IMG/VR virus record: IMGVR_UViG_3300029258_001520
Location: 1-25,999 of that record
DNA from: a virus
Length of the DNA stretch: 25,999 bases
Strand: one strand, 5' to 3'
The notes under the pieces are model-generated. The model saw only the letters and a program-made list of their open reading frames with translations, had not been told where the DNA came from and ran no database searches. Below, piece by piece: positions 15,540 through 25,955 of the stretch. A program made the translations under genes and the position numbers. How positions within the stretch are numbered: position 1 is the first letter of the stretch; every line of letters begins with the position of its first letter.

Positions 15540-15580
15540 ACATGAGATGCACAGCCCTTCGGGGTTGTGTATCCACATGT
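15540..15580 (+). terminator. Very stable UUCG hairpin after the capsid block
   Basis: GATGCACAGCCC pairs with GGGTTGTGTATC around a TTCG tetraloop, extended by ACATG/CATGT outside a small internal loop: about 17 bp. The following tract ATTTATTATC is T-rich but not a clean T-run. It is a terminator or an mRNA-stabilising hairpin that sets the capsid genes apart from the tail genes. Confidence 0.65.
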
Positions 15581-15602
15581 ATTTATTATCTAATTAACCG
15601 CT

Positions 15603-15968
15603 ATGAAAGCATATCACAGTCAAGAGAACAAGAAAGTAAAAGACCAAACTGAGTACAAGTTAGTAAATTACAAAGGTATGGTAATTACTGACGAACAGTA
15701 CGCAGATATCAGAGCTCAGGAAGAGATTCAAGCTGAAAAGAGAAAAGCTTTTGAAGTTAAAGAAGTTCAAATCTCTGAAATTACTGACGAACTAGAAGAA
15801 AAAGTGAAAGCTAAAAAAGAAGCAGTAAGTAGAAGAGAAGAACTGATGAATGAGCCGGTTGAAAACTTAAGAGAAATCTATAAAGATGAGGTAGGTAAAA
15901 ATGTTGCACCAAGATATATGAAAGACAAGAATTACATGGTGGACAGAATTCTATCTCTTAAAGACTAA
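15603..15968 (+). CDS. Hypothetical protein (121 aa) with a C-terminal SAP/HeH-like segment
   Basis: The N-terminus (MKAYHSQENKKVKDQTEY) and a charged helix (ITDELEEKVKAKKEAVSRRE) lead to a C-terminal stretch LMNEPVENLREIYKDEVGKN that resembles the small helix-extended-helix domain found at the ends of some phage head proteins. No TGA codons. The start ATG directly abuts an ACCGCT motif. It may connect capsid and tail assembly or bind DNA. Confidence 0.65.
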   Translation: MKAYHSQENKKVKDQTEYKLVNYKGMVITDEQYADIRAQEEIQAEKRKAFEVKEVQISEITDELEEKVKAKKEAVSRREELMNEPVENLREIYKDEVGKNVAPRYMKDKNYMVDRILSLKD

Positions 15969-15974
15969 TAACCT

Positions 15975-16964
15975 ATGGATGTATCAGTTCTTATAGAAGA
16001 AATCAGAAAGGCGTCGTGAGCTCCAGACTCTATTACAGATGATGAAATCATGCGTCGAGTTAATTATGAATACAAGAAGTTGTGGTTTGACTTGATTGAC
16101 TTAGACCAAAACTACGCAAAAGACATTTGGACAACACCTCTCACACAGGGTACAAATGAATATTCTCTATTAAGAAGTACATCTAAGTATGAGCTTACTG
16201 GTTGAAGTGCTTCTGCATTTACGTTAAGTTATGGTCAATTCAATGAGTTCACAGATGGACAAACTATCTATGCACAGTTCGACCAAGACACGAATGTGAA
16301 TGCAACCATCAATGTAAATGGTAAAGGAGCTAAGAATATCTACATAAACTCCAGTACTCAAGTGACTAACAATTACTTAGACGACCAGTTGTTTGTCACA
16401 CTGGTATATGATAGCACCCTTGACTCTGGAAACGGCTGATTTCTTATAGATGACAAGACAGTCGCAAGAGCTGGTCAACTAAAACCAGAAGCTGTATATA
16501 TTAAATACTCAGACAATAACGATTATGTAAAAGCAGTATTAAGAACATGGGATAACTTAGACCATGATTTAGAATACTACGCTACAAGACGACCTGCGTC
16601 TAGTCCTATCGTTATTATAAACAATTATTCTCTAGTAATGTATCCAACACCTAGAAATACTGTTGCTGATGGGTTGAAACTTATTTCAACACTAGACCCA
16701 TACGATTTGACAGCTACTATGCAGAGTACAGATATTCTTTTACCATTTGATATGCACGAGTTGCTTATCTGGTGAACGATACCTTGGGTATATCAATGGC
16801 GTCAACAAGCAGACAGAAGACAGGAAGCAGAAGCAACGTATTTGCGTAAAAAGGAGCAGAAACTTATAGACCATTCTACAAGAAAGACTACTCCAGTGCA
16901 AGGATACACTAAAGATTTATCCTCATTAGAACGATGATATGGCTACACCAGTGAACGTAGATAA
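15975..16964 (+). CDS. Head-tail connector with an inserted fibre-like beta domain
   Basis: A 329-residue protein. The N-terminal IRKASGAPDSITDDEIMRRV and NYEYKKLWFDLIDLD, and the C-terminal HELLIWGTIPWVYQWRQQAD with RRQEAEATYLRKKEQKL, resemble podovirus connector/adaptor proteins that sit under the portal. Residues about 73-160 form an insert, with DGQTIYAQFDQDTNVNATIN followed by V-N-G-K-G-A-K-N-I-Y, the hallmark of a small beta domain usually found in tail fibres. It precedes the tail genes and overlaps the next gene by 26 bases. Five TGA-Gly codons by my count. Confidence 0.7.
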
Positions 16965-18489
16965 ACGATATGGTGGAATGTCGGACGTTAGAACACTTAT
17001 GTCTGAAGAACAATTTTTGTATTGAGAAAATCTTGATTGACAATCAGACCCAGAATGCATCCAAGTTGCACATGCAGTAAAAGGTACATGAACTAGCTGA
17101 GTACTTACCATTAGTACATGAAATGATTTAATGTTATGTGCTTGTTCTGATAGTGATTGATTAACGGGTGATGTTTTTTGGTTTTGAGAAAGTTGACAAA
17201 TATATCACGATGACGGTTCTACGTGAGTAAATGTAGGTACATTAAACGACTGATGACCAAAAACAATATATAACTGTGCGAGGTTTGATGACAAAATATT
17301 GATGTTCTATACGGTTTCTGGTTCGCTTAGGATTGCAGAAATAGATTTGGTAAATGTAGGTACTACTACAGGTTCTTGGAACGCTAATATTACAGTAAAT
17401 GCATATACTGGTGTATGATATACATGAGGTATAGATAATTATTCTTCATATTGTCCCTATGTTATTGCTGATAGATATTTATTTGTAGCTACAGAAAACA
17501 CTATAGGTAGAATAGAGAGGGGTGCAACAACTGTTGTGCAATCTAACATAGAATTTGAGGACAACGTAGTTTGAATAACAAGGCAATGACCATTATTTAG
17601 AGTATATCTAGCAAATGGTAAAATATATTTTTGGGACTGATTTGCAGAAAGTGCAGAATCTGGTATAGATAGCAACCTAAAGATATTATGTGTCAGAAAC
17701 TTCGACAGAATGGATTTGTTTTATGAAAATTTTTTCCCTTGGGAATGAGCATTATATCAATCTAGCGGGTATAATGTAGATTTGATAAAAAGAGCTGTTT
17801 ACGATGAAGAGATAGAAAAAGCTAAATATCAATTTGATATAGCATGATACAGGGGGAACAATATTATGCATAAGAACAGAAACAAATATTACATGTCTGC
17901 TATCGTAAAAGATTGAAACCTTGATAATGCTGGTATAGTTTCGTTTGGTAAAGAGTATGACTGATTTCCTATGGCATATTTTGTAAATGCTACTATAGAC
18001 TACAATAATAAAAAAATATCAGAAGTATGAGCTATATTTGCTAAACCTGATAGTTCCCAATTATTACAATTTTCTTACCTAGATGAAGACTCTAACGGAA
18101 GGATAGGGTATATATATTTATGAGACCAAATTTCTAATTATATACCATGACCAGGTATTAACGCTTATGCATTTTCTTGACACTTCTATACAAGAAAGTT
18201 TGATTTTGGAATCAAGAACGCAAAAAAACGTATAACACAGGCAGTTATAAGAGCAGACATACCAGACGCAAACTACTCTATAGATATAGAGTATGCACTA
18301 GATGGTAGTACAACGTATAACACACTTACTACAATATCGTGACCACTAGATAGAACAAGATTATATCCTATAAACCTAATAGATGATTTCTTTGAAATAA
18401 CATTTAAGTTTACATTTAACAACCACTTAGGAATTGAGAGAATCAAGCTATATGACTTTACATTTGAAGTAGAACCTGTCAATGGTTAA
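16939..18489 (+). CDS. Tail (nozzle/propeller-like) structural protein
   Basis: A 516-residue beta-rich protein. Repeated blade-like segments (VFWFGESGQIYHDDGS, FDDKILMFYTVSGSLRIAEI, DRYLFVATENTIGRIER, LFRVYLANGKIYFWDG) suggest a beta-propeller, as in short-tail nozzle proteins. The C-terminal part, HFYTRKFDFGIKNAKKRITQ, is followed by a beta-sandwich with DYSIDIEYALDGSTT-like strands. It lies directly after the connector, where the tail tube or nozzle of a short-tailed phage is expected. It is crowded with TGA-Gly codons and is unreadable under the standard code. The start overlaps the connector end. Confidence 0.6.
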
Positions 18490-19174
18490 AGACCAAGACC
18501 TAAAAAAAGAAAAAGGACTTACACCGTTCACTGATAAACCCAGTAACGCTACTGAGCAATGATTTGCGTATGGTTTGCAAGACCCTCAACTATCTACAGG
18601 TATAGAGGTTAGATGAATAAGAAATAGATGAGTCGTTACTTCACAACCACAGGCACTACAAAACGGAGACTATTATATAGATGAAGCAACGAGAAGAGTA
18701 ATCTTTTACAACTCTCAAACGAATGACATTTATTGAAACGCTATTGTTTGTAACGCTAGTGGTGCTATATCGGTACCTGATTCGACGCAAACTATAGTAT
18801 TACTAAGTAACTACACTACCAACGACCCATGACTGCAAGCAAACGCATGATTTATTACAATAACTGAATCTGCTTATTACTACCTCCATTGATACGTTCT
18901 GTGCGACACCTGAACTTGATATAGAGAAGTAAGTATATATAACGGAGTTACACAGCTTGCCTTTAATAGGATACCTTGAGTGCCAGCACAAAGCGTTCCT
19001 GTTACTGGTTGATGAGGTGGTACTGTTAATATACCAGCAGCAAGTATGCAAAACCCTGCATCTGTAGACCGACTTGCATATTTGAACGAATGAGATATAT
19101 TATCAATTAGGGCAGAACAAGATAGTTGATGACCGCTGAACTGTGCCGCATATTTACTTCTGTTTAAGATATAA
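18482..19174 (+). CDS. Virion protein with a C1q/TNF-like beta domain
   Basis: A 230-residue protein. The N-terminus is hydrophilic (MVKDQDLKKEKGLTPFTDKP). From about residue 113 a jelly-roll pattern appears: LQANAGFITITESAYYYLHG, CDTGTGYREVSIYNGV, LAYLNEGDILSIRAEQDSGG, and the final CAAYLLLFKI. This order (surface strand, sugar-binding-like loop, L-x-x-G-D-x-L strand, terminal strand) is typical of the C1q/TNF-like trimeric domain in phage appendages. It overlaps the tail gene by 8 bases and the next gene by one. Many TGA codons. Confidence 0.62.
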
Positions 19175-21846
19175 TGGCAGAAACTAACACAAATCAGCCA
19201 AATCCACAAGGACAAGGTATTTTCCAAGAAAATGCTAATCAAGATATTATAAATATGGATTCTCAGCAATCTTGACAATGACAAACACCTCCCCAGGGTG
19301 CTGATTGACAACAAGTTACAGATACTGTTACTCCACAATGACAGTGATTTTTTTCACAAAACGCCAATCAGGACATTATAAATATGGATTCTCAAAAAGA
19401 ATCGTCACAATGAATGGACCAAGACGTACAGCAAGTACTTCCATTAAATGAAGAAGAACAACAAAATTTTATACAAGATTTGTGACAAACCCTTAGAGAT
19501 AGACTTACAAAAGCACAAAAAGATTGACAAGAGGTTGATTGACAGTTAAGAGACCAAATATTCTCAGACATCGTATCTGGTATGTGAGGTAGACTAGATA
19601 TAAACAATCCTGATGTTGTTAGATTAAGAGATAGGGTATATCAAAATGCTCTTCTATGATTTCAAAAAGATAGATGGGAAGATGTATATTCTGGTATGCA
19701 AAATACTTTCCAAAGAACACAGCTACTAAATCAGATGGACAATTTTGATATAGCTTCAGCATTACAATCTGGTACAATTAAATATAGAGACATAAGAGGT
19801 CTGCAGGTTTTCAATCCTCAAAAATATCAAGACGTTATAAGACAATATTCAGAATTAAAAAGAAGTAACACATCTAATGTAGTTGCGTGAGACAAAGAAG
19901 CAAAAGACTATGATACAGAAACAATGGTTCCTACTGCTCAAGAATATGGGGAACAAGTATCAGAAGAATATGACACTCCATTAGAACAAATTGAAGCAAA
20001 ATGATTATTATGAGTGTATGACCAAATGATGGGTTCTGCTACTCTACAAGGAGAAAAAGATAGACTTACAGAAGTAAATGGTCAAATTGCTAAACTTCAA
20101 AATGAAAAGAGCAAACTATATAAAAAGCTAGAGAATAAAATAACAGATAAAGCTATATTAGATGCAGTATATAGAGACCAAGTAGAAGACTTGAATCTTG
20201 AATTGTCTACGCTACTTGCAGAACAATCTACGCTACAAGCATCAGTAGATAGTCAAATACAATCTGCTAAAGATAGGTTTGATATAGCAATGAAAGAATA
20301 TGAAATGGAGCAAGATAGACAAATGGAAATGCTTGGATTGCAAAAAGATTTCTACAATCAACAAATACAAATTATGAATGCTGCTATATCTTGAGAAGCT
20401 AAACAACATTTTCTACAGCAAAGTGTATTAACACAAGCATCTCTGTTTGGCATGTCTCCAGAATACGTGGAATATCAATTAGCTGCGATAAAGAATTTGG
20501 ATATGTCTAAATCATCTGGACGAAAACAATCACTAGATACAAAAAATGGGTTGCATATTGCATTCAATGAAGACACATGAGAGATAAGAGTACAAAACTA
20601 TCACGATTGAGATAATTCTGAAGTATGATTAAATTCAGTTGTAGATATATATAATAATATGCCAGTTTCGTATGGAGATTATGATGCAAATGGTAATTTA
20701 TTGGAATGAAGAGACGGTAGCAACTTTGGAGTTGACTTTACTCTCGATAGATGAACTGAAATACAGTCTTCTTATGAATGAGTAATAGAAGATTATAGAC
20801 TAGATGCTTATGGTAGAAATAATTATGTTAGAATAAGAACAGCTGTATGAGACCATACACTTCAATACAACCACTTGGATTATGACAAACTAAAACAACT
20901 AATAGATAGCTGAAAAATACAAAAATGATGAAACATATATGTATGAGATGTTATTTGATATGTTGGTAATACATGAAATGTATATTCTAGTGTGTTAGGA
21001 AAACGACTTAGAAAAGATGGTCAAGTAATGCCATGACAAGAAGAGGCGTTATCTCAATGATATGGTAGTCACTTAGATGTTATGATAAGGGATTCTCTAT
21101 GAAATCCCGTACTAGGTTCCCAAGCACATAAAATACTTAAATGAAGTCTTATTGCTGAAGATAATTTATCATTATTAAGAAACGCATTTAGTAGTGCATA
21201 TTCGTGACCTACGTCACAAAAAGATGATTCTATAGCTATGATTGAAGAGATGATACAACAATGAGATGTATCATCGGTTATGACAGAGATATATGATGAA
21301 GTTGTTGCAAAAATGCAGACCGAAGAAGCTAAAAAATTTGTCTCTAGGAGAAATATTATACCAGAAATGATAAGAACAAATCAGCTTTGGGCTGACTATG
21401 AAGCAAAAATAAATTCTTGAGAATATACTGCATGAGAAACTGATAATGCTTTTCTTAATACTATATTAGAGAATGTAGACAAAACCGTATGAAAAAAACC
21501 AGACTACATGAGTGATGAACAATATCAGCACGCATTACAACTAAGGTCTGCATTTAAGTATCTATTGGATGATGAAGTAAGAAGACAGACTGGTGCTGCT
21601 TTAACAAAAGATGAACAAGAGTTCTACGAAGACCTTTTCCCAAAAAGTGGTTTATGAAGAACAAGGAACGAAGTTAAGAGAGACAGAATACTTATGGAAG
21701 ACCTAATAAATAGAATGGTCAACCAAACTAACGATACATATAAAAACAATCTAAATAATGATAAAGCATGGGATAGATTATACGGCGGAACACTCTTCAG
21801 TGATGAATTTATAGCAGAAGAAGCCGACTTTAGTTTTGATGATTAA
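19174..21846 (+). CDS. Large virion protein with coiled coil and altered M23 peptidase domain
   Basis: An 890-residue protein. Near-identical 16-residue units (F-x-Q/E-N-A-N-Q-D-I-I-N-M-D-S-Q) repeat at residues 16-31 and 59-74. A long coiled coil spans about 281-407. From about 510 to 650 there is an M23 (LytM-like) peptidase fold: GVDFTLDRGTEI with Asp521, YNHL with His567, VGDVIGYVGNTG, and GSHLDV with His633. In active M23 enzymes the metal is held by His, Asp and the second His of HxH; here these read Asn517, Asp521 and Asp635. A peptidoglycan-cutting virion protein is the natural reading, but the changed ligands raise doubt. The C-terminal part is helical. Confidence 0.75.
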
Positions 21847-21850
21847 TAAA

Positions 21851-24217
21851 ATGGCACAAAACATGACACAAATGCAATCAAAAATGACACCTATGATGTC
21901 TACAGCTCAATGAGCTCAGGCGTGATATGTTTCTCGTTGATGACAAAAGACTCAACAGTCACAACAAACAGAAAGTGCTGTAAATCCGATAGTCAGTTAC
22001 AATGCCATTAAATCTAACATGTGAATAGATTCTCCTAATATAAATATAGAATCCGCCAATAAAAACATACCAACTATGGACGCTGCTTCACAAGAGTTAA
22101 CGTGAGTTAACCAAAACCATAATAGTATGCAAGAACTCTTTTCTGCTGTATATAGACAAGACCAATCATTATTAGAAAATAGCCCGCTTAGAGAACAGTT
22201 GGGAGATGCTTCTTATGAAAAATTAATTAGTGGATTGCAAAACTCATTTAAGAACCCTCAGTTCACTGGTATCACAGCTTCTAAAATGATTGAAAAAATG
22301 CCAGAACTTGCGTCATTATATAACGACCTAAAAGACGATAGATGAAACTCTGTGTCTGAAATGTTTAGTTACCAAATATATCCTTGGGATAAAATGTGAG
22401 TTTCTAAAACCGATTATGATAAATACCTAGAAGAATATAATAGTAACTCAATTATCAATAGGGTAAGAAAAAGAGCATTTAGTCAAGTTAAGTGAGATAC
22501 TGTTTTCGGACAAGCTGTAAACGCACTTTTTGGAAAAACTTCTGCTCCAACATTACAACAATATATTGAATGAAGAGCAAATAGTCCTGAGTGAGTAAAA
22601 TGAGAAGCTATGCAAGTGTTAGAAGATATGAATGCACTTACTAGTGTTGTCCTTGGAGGTACAGAACCATTAAGAGATGTAAATCCATTGTTGGGTATAT
22701 TGGAAGAAGCTGAAAAAGAGTTTAATATAGAATGAGAACCAGAGGTAGAACCATCTATATATAATGCTTATGAAAACTTAAATAATGACCTTATAGAAAA
22801 TTGATTATTAGACCAAGACCGATTTAATGCCGCAGAGTTCCTGACAGAAATAGGTATGACATCAACTCTTTTTAAGAAATTAAATTTAAGTAACTTAACT
22901 GGTACAGCTTGACTCGTAAGACTAGTTCAAAAATATCCACAAATATGACAATTTATAAATCGTTCCAAGTTTGTTAATAAATTATTGTGATTTTCAATGA
23001 ATAGAGTTGAAGATATTGTAGAGCAAAATATAGCTTCCTATATTGAATGAGGTGATTCTGCATCTATGGCAGAAAATATTATGGCAATGGCATGATGATT
23101 TGCCATAAAAGATATTCCTCCAGCATTGCAAAAATTTCTACTGCAATGAGGGGATCAAATGAAAAAGTTTGTCCAAAGAATGCCTTTGAAAAAACTAGAA
23201 TGATTTCTAGAGAGTGCAAAACAATATTCTGATGACCTCGTAGGTGTTTGACCAATGTGAATTGTGAGAAATTCTATCTGAATGGCTTACAATAAATTAA
23301 GAAGAGAGGTATCAGATGTGTGACAAAGAGTCACAAACTTGAAAGATGCAATCAAAAAATGAGTTGTTTCTGTAGATACAAGCCCAGTGATTGAAACACC
23401 ACAATGATGATTGGCGACTATGTACGATTATGTTGTGTGAGCTATAGACGAAATGTGATACTTGGTAAATGATAAATGAGATATAGTATCTAAGCCATGA
23501 GTTGTTTGAGCTAAACCGTGATTTGTATCTTTTTTGAATAACGCAAAAGAGTCTGGAGAGTCTTTTATACAGTCAGTTAAAACTTACACCGATAATCCAA
23601 ACCCAGAATCATTAGTAAACTTATATGAACAAATAAATGAAATTTACACCAATGTTCCCGCCAACAGTAGATATATAATTGACACATTAAAGAAACAGAT
23701 TAGGAACAAAATGCCTAGTGATTTAGTAAATTTATTAGACGAATATAGCAATATGAAACAAATTTCTGACAAATTCCAAAAAGCGTTTGTGGCGAACATA
23801 GATTGAGATAATGTGGATATAAAGTGAAATATGTTTAACTTCCTGTTCAATGAAAAAACATCTTGAGCGGATTCAAATAGGGCTATATTTGACCAATTCC
23901 AACAATTTGTTTGAAACGATTATACAGCAGATATAGCTATAGCTACATACATATCAAAAATAATGAAGATTTCAGAATGAGTAGAACTCCGACCATCTCT
24001 TGCTGGAGCATTAAAAGCTGCATGAGGAATTTGAATACAGGCACTACAAAGTCCTAACACTCTTAAATACTACTCTGATGAATTTGTTCCTATGAATCCA
24101 AAGCTATATCAATGAGCTAAAGTGGGTGGAGCAGAGCTGCCTATTAACGTTATGGGTTGATTACAACAAGCAATACAGAAATTTAGTAATTTTATAGGAT
24201 TAGGAAATGACAAATAA
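21851..24217 (+). CDS. Large internal virion protein (788 aa)
   Basis: The N-terminus is Met/Gln-rich and low in complexity (MAQNMTQMQSKMTPMMSTAQ), followed by long helical domains such as MQELFSAVYRQDQSLLENSP and NAKESGESFIQSVKTYTDNP, and a helical C-terminus (GGLQQAIQKFSNFIGLGNDK). No catalytic motif, no long heptad array. Its size and place just after an M23-bearing protein and before the fibre resemble the internal core or ejection proteins of short-tailed phages. Many TGA-Gly codons interrupt it in the standard code. A tape-measure role is less likely because no tube or sheath gene is nearby. Confidence 0.6.
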
Positions 24218-24371
24218 CCGAAACAAACAAAGTTGACCACAGTATACTGTATTCAGAGCTCAAGACGTTGACTGAGAATTGATAGTAGATGTTAACGGAG
24301 AACAGGTGATGTTGATTTCTGAGCCAGAAACAATAGATACAGTATGGGAGAAACAATCTACATTTACATAA
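24207..24371 (+). CDS. Small hypothetical protein (54 aa)
   Basis: MTNNRNKQSGPQYTVFRAQD then VDGELIVDVNGEQVMLISEP and a short tail. Probably a small beta domain. It overlaps the end of the internal virion gene by 11 bases and precedes the fibre gene, suggesting a virion or fibre-attachment accessory. Two TGA-Gly codons. Unrecognised. Confidence 0.55.
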
Positions 24372-24380
24372 CATATAATC

Positions 24381-25955
24381 ATGGCAAAAACTATACCTAC
24401 TTGAATAAGTGCAACTCCTGCTGCTAACGATAGATTCATTTTTGGTGATGCTAATGATTCTGATAACCTGAAAGACGTAGAGTTACAGAATTTGGCTTGA
24501 CCACTATTGAATGAATGAGATACTGATGACTTGCCTGAATGAGCAACAAATTTGTATATGACTCCAGCAGAGAAGGCGAAGTTGACTGGTATAGCTCCAT
24601 GAGCAGACGTAAGCCCAGTTACTACCGTTAACGGAGTTGCAGGAAACGTCACACTAACACAAGACGACATACCAAGCGGTACTACATACGAACAAACTGA
24701 GAATAACTTTAGTGACGCAAAGGATGCTAACTTAGCAACAGCATATTCACACGCATTGCAAACGTCTGGTAATCCACATCAAGTCACTAACACAGATGTA
24801 TGATTAGGTAATGTTGCAGATGAAAGACAGCTATCAAGAGAAGCTGGTAACTTTAGTGCATTGACTGAAAAATCTGATATACAATTTCATCTAGCAGACC
24901 AAACAGTTATCCAAGATAGTTCTGATGGAGATAAAATTAAAAGAGTAAGTAATCAGACTAACCTTATTTGGTATGCTGGATATATCCAAACTTGGCAACC
25001 ATCTATTAACTATAGAAACTATAACTTCACAGGTTCTACTAACTATCAAATAAACAGTATAGTTACCGTATGAGCAAACATATATAAATGTATTGTAACA
25101 CACCAATCTAGTGGTTCTTTTGCTGCAGATTTGGCATTAGGTTATTGGACTCTTATAGGAGGAGGTAGTGGTTCTGGGGGTAACCAAGTAACTGCATGAG
25201 CATGAGCTCCTGTAGGAAGTGGAGTAAATCCTTGAGATATGTATGTGGACTTAACATCAGGTGACTTATACTACCGAGATGGCTCGTCTTGGAATCTTAT
25301 CTCTTGAGGAGGTTGAGGAGTATCATACGAAACTTCTCCAACAACAGGAGACAAACTTGTATTCTCATTTGGAGTTGGTGCAGATAAAATAGAGGAAAGT
25401 GTTATAGAGTATGACCCAGCTTGACCTACATTGACGTTCCCGTCATCGTTGACTGTAGATATAGAGTCTGCTGTTAACTTTACGAACAATACAATTACGT
25501 ATGATAATGTAACAAGTAATTATACTAATAACAGTGTCACAAATTATGACAACACTACAACAGTAAACAATAATGGTAACGCAATAAACAACACAAACAA
25601 TACGGTCACGAATACGAATGTTACTGAGACATACGACAACAGTTCTACTATTACAAACAATGGAACTACCAACTTTAATGGTACTACTAACATTTCTAAT
25701 GCAAACATAACAAATCTTACAGTAACAAACCCGTGAACAATTATTCAGTGGATAGATGAAACCCCAGCTGGAGCTATAGATGGCTCTAACACTTCATTTA
25801 CTATAACGCAAGATGTCATAGCTGATAGTGAGTTTTTGTACATAAATTGATTATTTCAAATACCATGAGTTGATTATACTAGAGTTGGTACTGCTATTAC
25901 TATAAATGTACCGCCTGTAGCATGAGATAGTTTACACTTTAAATGAATGTACTAA
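24381..25955 (+). CDS. Tail fibre protein
   Basis: A 524-residue fibre with textbook modules. DDLPEGATNLYMT (about residue 49) and EKAKLTGIAPGAD follow an attachment-type N-terminus (MAKTIPTGISATPAANDRFI). VNGVAGNVTLT and GNPHQVTNTDVGLGNV (Asp139) are classic shaft motifs. A Gly-rich hinge lies near 270-310, then residues about 365-450 are almost all Asn/Thr with short hydrophobic spacing, a likely trimeric beta-helix. The C-terminal module, TPAGAIDGSNTSFTITQ to EFLYINGLFQIPGVDY, is a common fibre cap. TGA encodes the first Gly of VGLGNV and both glycines of NGLFQIPG, which fixes the code. It binds the host surface. Confidence 0.92.

Noticed and set aside
7334-25955. Widespread pseudogenes and frameshifts in the tail region under the standard code
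   Set aside because: Every break is an in-frame TGA and the frames continue with family motifs intact; reassignment explains all of them.
8723-25955. TGA as tryptophan (mycoplasma-type code 4)
   Set aside because: TGA sits at conserved Gly sites (DVGLGNV, NGLFQIPG, HGADAM, P-loop), and TGG is used for Trp at ordinary frequency in the same genes.
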